A DNA stretch of 64,000 nucleotides from Desulfofundulus australicus DSM 11792 (GCF_900129285.1 NZ_FQUW01000005.1:1-64000); one strand, 5' to 3'. Shown: positions 46,940 to 56,990, counted from the stretch's first letter. Made by a program: numbers and translations. Notes: generated from the letters alone by a model not told the origin.

Positions 46940-47824
46940 TTAACCACTTATAGCTGCCGCTTTTTGCTTCCTGCGCCGTAACAGGCGGCGGAAATTAACA
47001 CCACCCAGCAGGCCATTGGGCCGGAAGATCATCATCAATACCAGAAGCAAGCCATAAATCATCATCCGGTACTCCTGGACGAAACGGAGGAACTCGGGAG
47101 CCAGGGTCAGTACGGTTGTACCAACTATGGTACCGGGAATACTTCCCAGCCCGCCCAGGACCACAAAGTTCAAAATTTCAAAGGACTTCAAAAAACCAAA
47201 GTCGTTGGGATTCAAATACTGCAGCAGGTGGGCGTAAAAACCCCCGCTGATCCCGGCCAGAAAACAGCCGATACCAAAAGCCTGAATCTTATACCACATG
47301 GTATTTATACCCATCGCCCCAGCAGCAATTTCATCCTCCCGGATGGCTCTCAATGCCCGGCCAAAACGGGAATTCTCCAGCAGAACCATGGCCACCACGG
47401 CCAGGATAACAAAAACGGTCACATTTATTAAGTTGGAGGCACGGGGAATGGCTGCCAGTCCAATGGCTCCCCCGGTTATTTTCATGTTCGTAAAAGCTAC
47501 CCGCACAATCTCCCCAAAGCCCAGGGTGGCAATACCCAGGTAGTCACCCGTAAGCTTGAGGACAGGAATCCCCAGCAATACGCCAAACAAAGCCGCCATC
47601 AAGCCGCCCAGGATCAGGCTGGCCAGGAAAGGCATATGAAAATCTCTGGTCAGGATTGCCGCCGTATAAGCACCAATACTCAGAAAAGCGGCATGCCCGA
47701 AGGTAAGCTGTCCGCATACACCGGTAATCAGGTTCAGACCTAAAGCCGCAATGATATATATCCCCACCAGCATAAGCACCTGCTGGTAATAAGGGTCAAT
47801 CACACTGGCTAACCACTGGGCCAT
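46940..47824 (-). CDS. livM: Branched-chain amino acid ABC permease LivM
   Basis: A 294-residue permease with about nine helices and the family loop [16 protein letters not shown], and [16 protein letters not shown]. It pairs with LivH and starts 3 bases from the livH stop. Confidence 0.93.
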   Translation of the reverse strand: MAQWLASVIDPYYQQVLMLVGIYIIAALGLNLITGVCGQLTFGHAAFLSIGAYTAAILTRDFHMPFLASLILGGLMAALFGVLLGIPVLKLTGDYLGIATLGFGEIVRVAFTNMKITGGAIGLAAIPRASNLINVTVFVILAVVAMVLLENSRFGRALRAIREDEIAAGAMGINTMWYKIQAFGIGCFLAGISGGFYAHLLQYLNPNDFGFLKSFEILNFVVLGGLGSIPGTIVGTTVLTLAPEFLRFVQEYRMMIYGLLLVLMMIFRPNGLLGGVNFRRLLRRRKQKAAAISG

Positions 47825-47827
47825 ACA

Positions 47828-48700
47828 CTACACCTTCCTCTGGATGGGCCGCCCCAGTAAACCGGTGGGTCTGACCAGCAAAATGATAATCAGCAGGGTA
47901 AAAGCAATGGCATCCTTATAGGTGGAAAAACCTGCGGCCACACCAAAAACCTCGGCCAGGCCCAGGAGCAGGCCGCCCAGCATGGCCCCGGGAATATTAC
48001 CGATTCCTCCAAGAACTGCCGCAACGAAAGCTTTTAAACCGGCAGTCACACCCATATAAGGTGATACGGAGTTGAAATAAATCCCAACCAGCACCCCCCC
48101 TGCCGCCGCCAGCGCGGAGCCAATGGCAAAGGTAAAGGAAATAACCCGGTTGATGTTGATGCCCATCAGGCTGGCCGTATCATAATCCTCAGATGCCGCC
48201 CGCATGGCTTTTCCGATTTTGGTATATTTAATAATAATTTGCAGCCCTACCATGAGAACCAAGGATACCAGCAAAATAACCAGTTGAATGCTGGAAAACT
48301 CCAGTTCTCCCACCCGCAGGGTTACATTTTTCAAGACAGTGGGAAAACCGGTAGGCTGGGGGCCCTTGAGAACAGTCATAAAGGTCTCCAGGAAAATGGA
48401 CACCCCGATAGTGGTAATTAGGAGATTCAGGCGGGGGGCACGGCGCAACGGACGGTAGGCTACCCGCTCAATGGTCACCCCCAGAATCACACAGGCGAGC
48501 ATAGCCGTGGCCAGGGTGAGGAAAAAATTCTGGTGGAAAATGGCTACCGCCGCCACCCCGATAAAGGCACCGATCATATAAATGTCGCCATGGGCAAAGT
48601 TAATTAACTGGATAATCCCGTATACCATGGTGTAACCCAGGGCAATCAAGGCATAGGTGGCCCCCAGGGTCAGGCCGTTAATAATCTGTTGCAGTAACAT
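47828..48700 (-). CDS. livH: Branched-chain amino acid ABC permease LivH
   Basis: A 290-residue permease: GLTLGATYALIALGYTMVYGI at the N-terminus and AFVAAVLGGIGNIPGAMLGG near residue 220, both LivH hallmarks. The ATG at 48700 follows GGAGG by 5 bases. Confidence 0.93.
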   Translation of the reverse strand: MLLQQIINGLTLGATYALIALGYTMVYGIIQLINFAHGDIYMIGAFIGVAAVAIFHQNFFLTLATAMLACVILGVTIERVAYRPLRRAPRLNLLITTIGVSIFLETFMTVLKGPQPTGFPTVLKNVTLRVGELEFSSIQLVILLVSLVLMVGLQIIIKYTKIGKAMRAASEDYDTASLMGININRVISFTFAIGSALAAAGGVLVGIYFNSVSPYMGVTAGLKAFVAAVLGGIGNIPGAMLGGLLLGLAEVFGVAAGFSTYKDAIAFTLLIIILLVRPTGLLGRPIQRKV

Positions 48701-48774
48701 GGCTACCTCCAAAGATAAATTCCTGGTGGAACCGGAAAGGTTCATCCGGTTCCACCGGAAACTAAAAGCAAAAA

Positions 48775-49977
48775 TCAGGCTTTCGGCGCCTCGGTGGGCA
48801 GAGCCGTCTTAATGCTAAACTGCTGGTTCTTAACCTCCAGCAGGTATACCGGGCTCTTCACGGGCTCCCGGTTGGGCAGGAAGGTCAGCGTTCCGGAAAC
48901 ACCCGGGTAGTCTTTGGTTTTAGCCAGGGCATCCTTAAACTTGGACGGATCGGTGCTATTGGCTTCCTTCATGGCCTTGGCCAGCAGCATTACCGCATCA
49001 TAACCCTGGGCGGAGAACATATCGGGCAGCTTGTTATCATTGGCCGCCTGGTATTTCTTGATAAACTCCTTGGTCTGGGGAGCAGCATTTTCAGGATCGG
49101 CGGCAAAACCGGTATATACCATGCTGCCCTCAACCGCATCACCGCCCAGCTTCCAGAGCACCGGCGAAAGCAGGCCGTCGCCACCGGCCATCTTCAGATC
49201 CAGTCCCTGCTTGCGCACTTCTTTCATAAACAGGCCACCCTCGGTATAGTAGCCGGTAAAAATAATGCCGTCGGGTTTGGCCTGCTTGATCCGGGTCACC
49301 TGCGCGCTGAAATCCTGGTCCCCATCCTGAATGCTTTCCCGGTCAACTATCTGGGCATTATTTGCGGCCAGGGCCGCTTCAAAAATTTTGGTCAGGCCCA
49401 CACTGTAGTCATTGTTGGTAGAAGTAACGATGGCCACTTTCTTCCAACCCAGTTCATTAACCAGATATTTGGTTACCGCCGGAGCAGCCACCGCATCCAG
49501 AAGGGTATCCCGGAAAATATAATCTCCAAATTCAACCACACCCGGTCCTACCGCACCGGCAGAGAGAAGGACCACTTTATTCTGCTGGCAAATGGGAGCC
49601 GCCAATTTGGTCTTGCCGGTGGTGGGATCGCCTACAATGGCCACCACCCGGTCCTTGCTGATCATCTTCTGTACCACGGAAGCTGCCTCGGTTTGCTTGC
49701 TGCCGTGGTCTGACTCCACAATTTCAATCTTTTTACCCAGCACGCCGCCCGCTTTATTCAAGTCTTCAGCGGCCATTTTCATGCCTTTTAAGGTCTCTAT
49801 GCCGTAACTGGCCTCATTCCCCGTTAAAGCGCCCATGAATCCAATTTTAATGGTATCACCCTGCGCCCCTTCACTGCTGCTCCCACCAGGGGCACCGGCA
49901 TTGCCACCACAGCCAGCTACCAGCACAACCACCAGCAATACACTAAGCAGTACCAGAGATAACCTGTATTTTCTCAC
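48775..49977 (-). CDS. livK: Branched-chain amino acid-binding lipoprotein (LivK-type)
   Basis: A 400-residue periplasmic-binding-protein-fold lipoprotein. The signal peptide ends in the lipobox LVAGC (Cys near residue 23), followed by a Gly/Ser linker. GFMGALTGNEASYGIETLKGM is the family N-terminal pattern. Ligand may be leucine/isoleucine/valine or, given the context, another amino acid such as proline; sequence alone does not decide. It heads the livKHMGF-regulator operon, with GGAGGAGG before a GTG start. Confidence 0.93.
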   Translation of the reverse strand: MRKYRLSLVLLSVLLVVVLVAGCGGNAGAPGGSSSEGAQGDTIKIGFMGALTGNEASYGIETLKGMKMAAEDLNKAGGVLGKKIEIVESDHGSKQTEAASVVQKMISKDRVVAIVGDPTTGKTKLAAPICQQNKVVLLSAGAVGPGVVEFGDYIFRDTLLDAVAAPAVTKYLVNELGWKKVAIVTSTNNDYSVGLTKIFEAALAANNAQIVDRESIQDGDQDFSAQVTRIKQAKPDGIIFTGYYTEGGLFMKEVRKQGLDLKMAGGDGLLSPVLWKLGGDAVEGSMVYTGFAADPENAAPQTKEFIKKYQAANDNKLPDMFSAQGYDAVMLLAKAMKEANSTDPSKFKDALAKTKDYPGVSGTLTFLPNREPVKSPVYLLEVKNQQFSIKTALPTEAPKA

Positions 49978-50188
49978 TGTCCTCCTCCTTTTCCATACAT
50001 CACCTTAAACCCTGCCCGCCGTCGATTTTTCAACCAGTTCACCTTCTTTAACTTAAAGCTTTCACCTCCTTGTTTTCTGAAAAGTTACTTGTATGAAATT
50101 ATTTCGACTTTTACCATCTAAAATCCTTTCAAAAAATCGACAAAAAGAAAAATTTTATTGTTGCTATTTTTGGACACCGGGTTGTTAC
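49978..50188 (-). other. Leader of the liv operon
   Basis: An AT-rich region of about 210 bases. A strong AAGGAGGTGA at about 50068-50077 (minus strand) is followed only by a five-codon frame; I call no gene. No clear sigma-A or sigma-54 promoter stands out. Confidence 0.4.
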
Positions 50189-50231
50189 CAAAAAAAAAAG
50201 ATCCCTCCTGGTCATCAGGCTTTCCGGATCC
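50189..50231 (-). terminator. Terminator of the thioredoxin reductase-like gene
   Basis: On the minus strand GGATC (50230-50226) pairs with GATCC (50204-50200) around an inner CCTG/CAGG stem, followed by ten T. A second perfect 8-base hairpin (50241-50248 with 50255-50262) lies just upstream. They end the transcript well after the stop at 50410; 50263-50409 holds nothing else recognisable. Confidence 0.75.
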
Positions 50232-50409
50232 CCCTTGATTCTGGCTGAACGGCATCAGCCAGCCTGTGCCAACAATTTTCACCTTTTTCCCCATTTTACA
50301 CTTGTCAAAAGCCGGGTGTCAATATTTTTATGATCCGGTTAGATTTGATCAGTTTCTTAAACAATCAGAACAAAAATCAAAGCCTTCAATCGCTCCCGGG
50401 TTGCAGGTT

Positions 50410-51324
50410 TCACTGCTTATGCTCCAGCAAATAGCGGTAAGCTCCCAGGGCAGCCTTGGCCCCTTCCCCGGCTGCAACAATTATTTGCTTTTCGGGGATG
50501 CTGGTTACATCCCCGGCTGCATAGACGCCGGGTACGGAAGTGCTGCAATCGCAGTCAACCCTGATCTCCCCCTTTTCGTTCAGCTCCAGCAACTCCCCAA
50601 CAAAGTTCGTGTTGGGTACGGTACCAATTTCAATAAACACCCCCTGCACATCGAGCTTCATCTCTTTTTTCCGGCCATCCAGGGAGCGCAGTATGATACC
50701 CGTTACCCTCTCACTTCCTTCAATGCGTACCGTTTCGTACCCCACCAGCCTGGTTAAATTGGTGGCATTTTTTACTTTGTCGATGATAACGGGATCAGCC
50801 GTCCATTCTTCCAGGGAGATTATATAAACCCGGCGGGCAATCTTGATTAAATCGTAAGCTGCCGTCAGGGCCGAATTACCTCCACCCACAACCGACACAT
50901 CCATGTCGGCAAAAAGGGGAGCATCACAAACGGCACAATAACTTACCCCGCGGCCCGTTAACTCTTTTTCCCCGGGCGCATTTAATCTCCGGGGAGACTT
51001 TCCGGAACCCACAATTACGGTACGGGACTGAAAAACATCCCCGCCGGCAGTACGGATGGAAAAGTGCCCGTTTTCACGGGATAATTTAATAACCTCAGCT
51101 TCCAACCTCTCCACAGGGTACCGGGCCACATGCTCTTCAAACCTGGAAAGCAGCTCGGCACCGGTAATGTACTGGAACCCGATATAGTTTTCCACTCCCG
51201 ACGCCCAGGCCATCTGACCCCCGTAATGCTTTCCCACCAGGAGAGTGGACAGTTTTTTACGGGCAGCATAGACCGCTGCAGTCAACCCTGCCGGTCCCAT
51301 TCCGATAATGATCAGGTCGTACAC
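50410..51324 (-). CDS. Thioredoxin reductase-like flavoprotein
   Basis: A 304-residue FAD/NAD(P)-binding reductase: DLIIIGMGPAGLTAAVYAAR, the redox CAVC near residue 133, SVVGGGNSALTAAYDL, and VYAAGDVTSIPEKQIIVAAGEG. It fits thioredoxin reductase in size and motifs; in anaerobes the partner may be a glutaredoxin-like or ferredoxin-linked protein instead. The GTG at 51324 is 6 bases after GGGGGG. Confidence 0.88.
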   Translation of the reverse strand: MYDLIIIGMGPAGLTAAVYAARKKLSTLLVGKHYGGQMAWASGVENYIGFQYITGAELLSRFEEHVARYPVERLEAEVIKLSRENGHFSIRTAGGDVFQSRTVIVGSGKSPRRLNAPGEKELTGRGVSYCAVCDAPLFADMDVSVVGGGNSALTAAYDLIKIARRVYIISLEEWTADPVIIDKVKNATNLTRLVGYETVRIEGSERVTGIILRSLDGRKKEMKLDVQGVFIEIGTVPNTNFVGELLELNEKGEIRVDCDCSTSVPGVYAAGDVTSIPEKQIIVAAGEGAKAALGAYRYLLEHKQ

Positions 51325-51376
51325 CCAAAACCCCCCTTCACTATTATCATGTCCCGGCAGGCCAAAACCATACAAA

Positions 51377-52939
51377 CTAAACTTTATAACTGGCGGCAAT
51401 CTCTTTTAATTCGGCAGAAATACGGGCCAGTTCCTGGGCGGCTGTAGCCAGTTCCTGAATCGTACCGGTAACCTGCTGGCTGGATGCCGCCAGGCCACGC
51501 GTACCCCCGGCAGCCTCCTCCATCTGCCCGGCCACCTCGGCAACCATTTCCTGGGCCTGAATTATTTGAGCTGTAATCTCCCCCAGCACCTCCCCTACAT
51601 GGGTGAACATGGAAACTCCTTCGGCTATTTCCTTTCCCCCCTGCTCCATGGCCTGCACCACCCGGTCTATACCTTCCTGAATTTGCTGGATAATTTCAGC
51701 AATTTCCCCCGCAGCCCGGGCCGACCCCTCGGCCAGCTGGCGTACCTCCTCGGCCACCACGGCAAAACCCCGTCCGTGCTCCCCGGCCCGTGCCGCTTCA
51801 ATAGCCGCGTTCAAAGCCAGCAGGTTGGTCTGCCCGGCAATACCGCTGATCATCTCCAGGATACGTCCTATCTCCCGGGAATGCTGCCCCAGCTCCCGAA
51901 TATGCTCTCCAGTAATTTTGGAAGCCTGGTAGATGGCATTCATTTTAGCTACGGCCTCCTGAACCACCCGGTTGCCCTCCCGGGCCTGGCGTTCCACCCG
52001 GGCGGATATATCCTTCGCCCGGGTGGATAACTCGGCCCCCTGCTCCACAGAAGCGGCTACCCGGGCGGAGCTGGCTGCCATCTCCTCCGCCGCCGCGCTT
52101 ACTTCTTCACCACCGGCAGCCATCCGGTCGCTGTGCTCTGCTAAAATATGGGCATGCCGGGCAACCTTTTGCAAAAGCGTCCGCAACCCGGCCGCCATAT
52201 TGTTAAAGGCTGCGGCCAGGCGGGCCAGTTCATCACGGCCGGTCACTGGAATCTGGCGGGTCAAGTCACCGGCAGCCATCTCACCAGCCAGACCAGTCAG
52301 CATCTGCACCGGCCTGGTAACACTTCTGGAAACCAGAAAACTTACCACCAGCCCGAGCAAAAAGGCAGCTGCACCCAAAACGGTGGATATCTGAACCATC
52401 CTGGTGGTAAAAATGGAAGTTTTGTCCCTGACTGTCTGCATATCCTTTTCTACAATGGAGACATATTGATCGGCACTTGTCAGCAATATAAGAACCACGC
52501 TCTCCGCAATATCACTGTTTACCTTTGCTGCATTTTCCAGCTCTCCGGCATTAACCAGGGGAGCCACATCATTTCCAACCAGTTCCACATAACGTTCATT
52601 TAAACTTTTAAGCTGCTTCATTTCACTGGCGTGACCCGACTCTACGGCGACTGGTTCTAATTCCTGGAGCAGGTTGCGTGCCAAACCGGCATATTTCTGG
52701 TACTCCTCAAAATAGCGTGCATCCCCGGTCTGCACATAGTCTTTAACCGCTGTTATCTGCCGGGTTAAATAAAGCTGCAACTGCCGTGTGGAAATTACCT
52801 GCTGAACGTGGTCCTGCAATTCACTTAAAGCCCAGGCTACCTGCCTGCTCATCCAAAAATTAACCCCGAACAACGTCGCTGCAAAAAATAAGACAACTGC
52901 AAAACCGAGAATGATGCGTGACCTTATACTTTTAACCAT
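51377..52939 (-). CDS. Methyl-accepting chemotaxis protein
   Basis: A 520-residue receptor: membrane helix (about 8-30), an extracellular helical ligand domain of the four-helix/CHASE3 type, second helix (about 180-205), a HAMP domain, and the signalling coiled coil with [35 protein letters not shown]. The ATG at 52939 follows GGGGGAG. It lies just upstream of the thioredoxin reductase-like gene; ligand unknown. Confidence 0.92.
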   Translation of the reverse strand: MVKSIRSRIILGFAVVLFFAATLFGVNFWMSRQVAWALSELQDHVQQVISTRQLQLYLTRQITAVKDYVQTGDARYFEEYQKYAGLARNLLQELEPVAVESGHASEMKQLKSLNERYVELVGNDVAPLVNAGELENAAKVNSDIAESVVLILLTSADQYVSIVEKDMQTVRDKTSIFTTRMVQISTVLGAAAFLLGLVVSFLVSRSVTRPVQMLTGLAGEMAAGDLTRQIPVTGRDELARLAAAFNNMAAGLRTLLQKVARHAHILAEHSDRMAAGGEEVSAAAEEMAASSARVAASVEQGAELSTRAKDISARVERQAREGNRVVQEAVAKMNAIYQASKITGEHIRELGQHSREIGRILEMISGIAGQTNLLALNAAIEAARAGEHGRGFAVVAEEVRQLAEGSARAAGEIAEIIQQIQEGIDRVVQAMEQGGKEIAEGVSMFTHVGEVLGEITAQIIQAQEMVAEVAGQMEEAAGGTRGLAASSQQVTGTIQELATAAQELARISAELKEIAASYKV

Positions 52940-53055
52940 CCTGTTGCTCTCCCCCCGCAAACTGCATGGTAACTTCTCTTAAAAAGTTTCGGCATATTAC
53001 AGCCAAATCTTTTGGGCCTACTAAATAAAGTAATGCGGAGGGAAACTTGTTGAAT

Positions 53056-53919
53056 TTATTGCTCCCCACCGTAATATTTTGGGCAAATACTTTCCCTTTT
53101 TGACCTTATATCCTCAAGATAGGGCCATCTCCGGCGCACCCTTTCCACCCGGGACAGATCCAGCTCAAAAGAATATATCCCCGGTTCACGGCCACAGGAC
53201 AGCAGGTCATACCCGTCGGGATAAGCCACAAAACTCTCCCCCAGCACCTCACGCCCGTCGGGATAGCTGGTGGCGGTATTATTGGCCATGGCTACAAAAA
53301 CGGTATTCTCGCAGGCCCGGGTCAGGCCCACGCTCTTCCACAGGGACATCCGGGCGGCCGGAATATTGGCCGTGTTCAAGATTATCAGCGCTCCCCTCAA
53401 GGCCAGGTTACGTACTATTTCCGGGTACATGATATCCACACATACCACGGCACCGAGAGGTATGTCCCGGTGCCGAATCAGGGGCAGGGCGCTGCCCGGC
53501 CGCACATGGTTCCTTTCGCCAATAGCCCGGGAAGGAAAGTGTTTTTCATAAAAAACAGGGGCGGGCAATTCACCGCCCACGATCATGCCCCGGGAAAAAA
53601 TACCTCCTTCCGCCTTTACATACTGGGCCCCGGACACAAGCAAAGGACCGGGGGCTGAACCGTCCACAACCTGCCCTCCCTTCGGGGCTCCCTGCCCGGC
53701 CCTGTTCCGGGAAAGGAAAGCCTTCCGGTATAATTCAAAAACTATTTCCCGGTATTCACCCCAGTCGACCACCACCGCCCCCAGCCAGTCTTCCGGTAAG
53801 AGAACCACATCTGCGTCCCCGTCAATTTTGCCCAGAAACCCGTGCATTTGAGAAATATTCTGCTCGAGGTTTGCCCTGTCCCTGGGAAATTGAACTATGA
53901 CCAGCTTTAAACAGGACAT
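53056..53919 (-). CDS. Carbon-nitrogen hydrolase (nitrilase superfamily)
   Basis: A 287-residue nitrilase-superfamily enzyme with the Glu-Lys-Cys triad at about Glu43 (LPEDW), Lys126 (YEKHF) and Cys160 (VVCVDIMYPE). It should hydrolyse an amide or carbamoyl group; the substrate is unclear. The ATG at 53919 is 6 bases from GGGGGGAAG; one codon earlier is possible. Confidence 0.88.
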   Translation of the reverse strand: MSCLKLVIVQFPRDRANLEQNISQMHGFLGKIDGDADVVLLPEDWLGAVVVDWGEYREIVFELYRKAFLSRNRAGQGAPKGGQVVDGSAPGPLLVSGAQYVKAEGGIFSRGMIVGGELPAPVFYEKHFPSRAIGERNHVRPGSALPLIRHRDIPLGAVVCVDIMYPEIVRNLALRGALIILNTANIPAARMSLWKSVGLTRACENTVFVAMANNTATSYPDGREVLGESFVAYPDGYDLLSCGREPGIYSFELDLSRVERVRRRWPYLEDIRSKRESICPKYYGGEQ

Positions 53920-54014
53920 CATCTTCCCCCCTGCCGGAATTCCCTATGTAATGCCTGACCCTTATAAGCGTCCTTTTTCCCGGGCGATCCGGGCAAACTG
54001 CTCCCTCATTACTT

Positions 54015-54992
54015 TTAAACCAGCAGCTCCACAATGTCCCTGTCGTGCAGGATATATTCTTTGGGTACATTCTGCCCGGGAAAACGGGCCGAACCCCAGA
54101 TACGGGCCCCGCGCAGGGTCTTTAAGAAATCTTTATGAATACTTTCTGCTAAATCTAAAACGGTGCTGCCGCGGGGCAAAATGAAGGGACGGGTCAGATC
54201 CGGAGCTTTACCCGGAGCCCTGGTAAAAACACGAATGACCTCCAGCACTGCAAACAACCTGGTTTTAAGCTGCTCCAGGTTGAGACCTGTTGCGGCAGAA
54301 ACCGGCATAACCTCCAGATCGGCGGGTAGTAATTCACGCAAAAGCATAAGATTTTCCTTCCCCTGGGGCAGTTCGGCTTTATTAGCCGCGATGATCAGGC
54401 GGTGCGGCGGTATGGCCCTGACCCCCGGGGGAATATCGTCGCGGATAATCTTGCGTTCGTTTAACAGCCGCAGGGAATTTTCCAGCTGTTCCAGGCAGTC
54501 ACCGGCACAACTATCAATCACCAGCAGCAGGGCATCGGCGTTACGCAGCAAACCGGCCAGCCCCGGGGGGAATCCCTCGGCGGTAAGGGGCGGGGTGTCA
54601 ACCAGCTGGATATAAATTTCCTCGTATGGCATCATACCGCTAAAAGGCAGGGTCGTGGTAAACGGGTAGTCCGCCACCTTTACTTTGGCCCTGGTCAAAG
54701 CCCCAACCAGGGCTGATTTGCCGCTGTTGGGATAACCTACCAGGGCCACCTGTCCGGCTCCCTGTTTTTCAACATGAAAGGGATCGTGCCTCCCGGCACT
54801 GGTTTTCTTCTGCCCCTCCTCCCGCAGGCGGGCGAGCCGGCGTTTTAGATCGGCCTGAAGTTTTTCTGTACCCTTGTGCTTGGGAATTACAGCCAGCATT
54901 TCCTCCAGGGCGGCAATTTTTTCCTCTATGGTAGTGGCGTTACGGAAAGCTTCTTCGGCAGCATGATACTGGGGAGTCAGGTTGGCAGGCAC
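54015..54992 (-). CDS. DRG/Obg-type GTPase with TGS domain
   Basis: A 325-residue GTPase with a helical N-terminus, the P-loop VGYPNSGKSALVGALT near 85-100, DTPPLT (in place of the usual DTPG), NKAE, and a C-terminal TGS domain (FILPRGSTVLDLAESIHKDFLKTLRGARIWG). The architecture is like the DRG proteins of archaea and eukaryotes. It may act on ribosomes or RNA; in bacteria its role is not established. Confidence 0.86.
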   Translation of the reverse strand: MPANLTPQYHAAEEAFRNATTIEEKIAALEEMLAVIPKHKGTEKLQADLKRRLARLREEGQKKTSAGRHDPFHVEKQGAGQVALVGYPNSGKSALVGALTRAKVKVADYPFTTTLPFSGMMPYEEIYIQLVDTPPLTAEGFPPGLAGLLRNADALLLVIDSCAGDCLEQLENSLRLLNERKIIRDDIPPGVRAIPPHRLIIAANKAELPQGKENLMLLRELLPADLEVMPVSAATGLNLEQLKTRLFAVLEVIRVFTRAPGKAPDLTRPFILPRGSTVLDLAESIHKDFLKTLRGARIWGSARFPGQNVPKEYILHDRDIVELLV

Positions 54993-55080
54993 TGACCATC
55001 CCCCCTTTGCAACATTAAGCTTTGCCTTTAGTTTAGCATGAAATATACCCTGCTAAAAAGACCCGTAATGGTGGAGTTCC

Positions 55081-55117
55081 CAAAGCAAAAGGGCAGGTGC
55101 AACATCCCTCACCTGCC
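55081..55117 (-). terminator. Terminator of the LUD gene
   Basis: GGCAGGTG (55092-55099) pairs with CACCTGCC (55110-55117); on the minus strand TTTTGCTTT follows. It begins directly at the stop codon of the LUD gene. Confidence 0.8.
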
Positions 55118-55765
55118 TTAAAGCCCCAGATCCTCGTTAACCACCAGCACATGCAGGTCCGTTAATCTGGGCTTTTTCTCAATTACCGTCATTACGCGGC
55201 AAATACGGTCGGGTGAATTGCAGTCCTGACAAAAACCTGTTTTCGCACAGGGAGTGTTCTTTTTCAAACGCATGGCATTGGGGGGAGCAGCAAATCTCTT
55301 TATTCGTTTTACCGCTTCCTCCAAATCTTCAACGATTTTATTTCGCCCGGCCACCACAATAACTTTTTTAGGCCCAAAAAACATTGCTCCCACCCTGTTA
55401 CCCGTCATGTCAATATTCACCAGCCAGCCGGACAGGGTAAGGGCGTTGGTACCCGAAAGAAACAGGTCGCTGGTTAACTGGCGGCGCATAATTTGCAGGC
55501 TTTCCTCGGCACTAAGGCCGGGCTTCCCGTGAATGAGCAATTCTTTCCCCATCCCTGCCAGCTTGTCCAAAACCCCCAGCTCGGTTATGGTCATGGAACC
55601 ACCCAGGCCGATGGTCCGGGCATCCCGGGCTTCCTGCAAAATATAGCCGGCCGCCTCCTCCCTGGTGGGGCAGAAAACAGCCGTAAAACCGTTCTTATTT
55701 AAAGCCTGTACCGCCTTCTGACACCTTTGTTCGTAATTCCAGTTAACCATCTCTGTTACTTTCAT
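55118..55765 (-). CDS. LUD domain (LutC-like, DUF162) protein
   Basis: A 215-residue lactate-utilisation-domain protein: RTIGLGGSMTITELGV, FLSGTNALTLSGWLVNIDMTGNRVG, and a Cys-rich C-terminus (CAKTGFCQDCNSPDRIC) that could bind an Fe-S cluster. LUD proteins with these features occur alone in many anaerobes; here no lutA or lutB is adjacent, so a lactate role is unproven. The ATG at 55765 follows AAAGGGG by 8 bases. Confidence 0.86.
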   Translation of the reverse strand: MKVTEMVNWNYEQRCQKAVQALNKNGFTAVFCPTREEAAGYILQEARDARTIGLGGSMTITELGVLDKLAGMGKELLIHGKPGLSAEESLQIMRRQLTSDLFLSGTNALTLSGWLVNIDMTGNRVGAMFFGPKKVIVVAGRNKIVEDLEEAVKRIKRFAAPPNAMRLKKNTPCAKTGFCQDCNSPDRICRVMTVIEKKPRLTDLHVLVVNEDLGL

Positions 55766-55862
55766 AGCCACAACCCCTTTCCGATAATTTAAAAAGTCTA
55801 TAAATAAAATATATCATTAACTTTAGGCCCGGAGTTGACCAATAACCCCGTACCTTTTGAGC

Positions 55863-56258
55863 TCAAACCAATCCCCAGTTCTTCTTTTTTTCAATGCAAA
55901 CTTCTTCCCACCCGCAACCCTTACAGAAGGAGGCCAGCCACTCCCGGGAGACAGCCATAACCCTGGCTTTTATATCCTGCCAGCGTACCTTCGACCCGGT
56001 TTCAACACCGAGGTACCCCATTGCCTGAGCGTCCATCTGCCTTATTTCCGCATCTGCTCCGGGCCAGGAAACGCACTCTTTATCCCGGAGCGTCGGGCAG
56101 GAACGACAAATATCGTCCGGGCCACCCACCACCAGTATTTCTTCGCCCCCTTCAGCCCTCATTAAAACCCCTTCCAGATTTTCCACAAATCTCTTATCAT
56201 ATCCTTCTCCACGATAAAATTGAAGGCAAATCAGGTGGTGTCCCCTTAAGGAAATCAC
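55863..56258 (-). CDS. DUF1284 Cys-rich protein
   Basis: A 131-residue protein with the DUF1284 pattern SLRGHHLICLQFYRGEGYDKRFVENL and two Cys groups, CRSC...C near residues 51-62 and CKGCGWEEVC near 112-121, which suggest an iron-sulfur or zinc site. Function unknown; members occur mainly in anaerobes. Confidence 0.8.
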   Translation of the reverse strand: MISLRGHHLICLQFYRGEGYDKRFVENLEGVLMRAEGGEEILVVGGPDDICRSCPTLRDKECVSWPGADAEIRQMDAQAMGYLGVETGSKVRWQDIKARVMAVSREWLASFCKGCGWEEVCIEKKKNWGLV

Positions 56259-56438
56259 GGCAAACGCTTCCCTTCTAACTGGCTTTTTTATCCACTAAAG
56301 CTTGATGGTATTACCTTAAAAACCCTTTAAGGGATTTCCGGAAAGAAGCCGTTCCCTACGATGTGTTTTCTCCGGACCCCGGCAAATATCCTGCATCACC
56401 GGGTAATTAAACGGCCAGTGCTAACTGTAAACCTCCGG

Positions 56439-56762
56439 CTATTTTCTCTCCGCAACCCTGTATTTCCTGTTCCACTCCGACACGCATAATACACTGCAAA
56501 ATTTCCGGTTTTCTTTTTCGGTGAAAAAATCCGCGCCACAGTAGAGGCATTTACATTGTCTTAAAGGCTTTTTCTTTTCCGGTGGCACAAAACTTCCATA
56601 CAGGTATTCCCGGAAGGAATGAATGAAAGCGCCCACGTCCACCGGCCCGTATTCATTGGCCCGGACGAGACAGCGCAGAAATAGACCGGCCAGCTGCCGC
56701 TCACGCTCGCTCAAATTAAACCCCACCGCAGGCCACCCCACCTTTAAAACCAAACGCTTCAC
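56439..56762 (-). CDS. Small Cys4 zinc-finger-like protein behind a c-di-GMP riboswitch
   Basis: A 107-residue protein with a helical N-terminal half (LSERERQLAGLFLRCLV) and a C-terminal CKCLYCGADFFTEKENRKFCSVLC, a CxxC-12x-CxxxC pattern likely to bind zinc, followed by a basic tail. I do not recognise the family; the finger resembles those of small DNA- or RNA-binding proteins. The GTG at 56762 follows GAGAGG by 5 bases. A c-di-GMP riboswitch and terminator lie 77-230 bases upstream with no other gene between. A hairpin (56777-56784 with 56789-56796) sits just before the ribosome site. Confidence 0.75.
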   Translation of the reverse strand: MKRLVLKVGWPAVGFNLSERERQLAGLFLRCLVRANEYGPVDVGAFIHSFREYLYGSFVPPEKKKPLRQCKCLYCGADFFTEKENRKFCSVLCVSEWNRKYRVAERK

Positions 56763-56838
56763 CTGTCCTCTCTGCGAACAGTTTTTGTAAACTGTTTTTG
56801 CCCTGCGACAGTGTCCCCCACCCTTTCATGCTTTAAAG

Positions 56839-56880
56839 TAAAAAAGCCGCAGGGAGACAGGCACATGCTTTCCTGCGGCA
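56839..56880 (-). terminator. Terminator linked to the c-di-GMP riboswitch
   Basis: GCCGCAGG (56846-56853) pairs with CCTGCGGC (56872-56879), followed on the minus strand by a run of T (56845-56840). It lies between the aptamer and the small Cys4 gene and is the likely expression platform. Confidence 0.8.
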
Positions 56881-56887
56881 CTTTTCT

Positions 56888-56990
56888 CCCTTGCAACCCA
56901 GCCGTCATAGTCCCCGGGAGATACCACGGAAACCTTAGACCTGTGGCTTTGCGTCCCCGGCTTTCACCAGGTTTGCCCGCTGGGAGTGGC
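56888..56990 (-). promoter_or_regulatory. Cyclic-di-GMP-I (GEMM) riboswitch
   Basis: On the minus strand the RNA reads GGGCAAACC, a short GTGAAA-capped stem, GGGACGCAAAGCCAC and GGTCTAAGG, then a second stem closed by GACGGCTGGGTTGC. These are the conserved core elements of the c-di-GMP-I aptamer, including the ligand-binding ACGCAAAGCC and the tetraloop-receptor pair. A promoter precedes it and a terminator follows. Confidence 0.92.

Noticed and set aside
49974-50042. 22-codon minus-strand frame overlapping the livK start (possible leader peptide)
   Set aside because: Its GTG has no properly spaced ribosome site and the peptide has no run of leucine, isoleucine, valine or proline codons expected of an attenuator.
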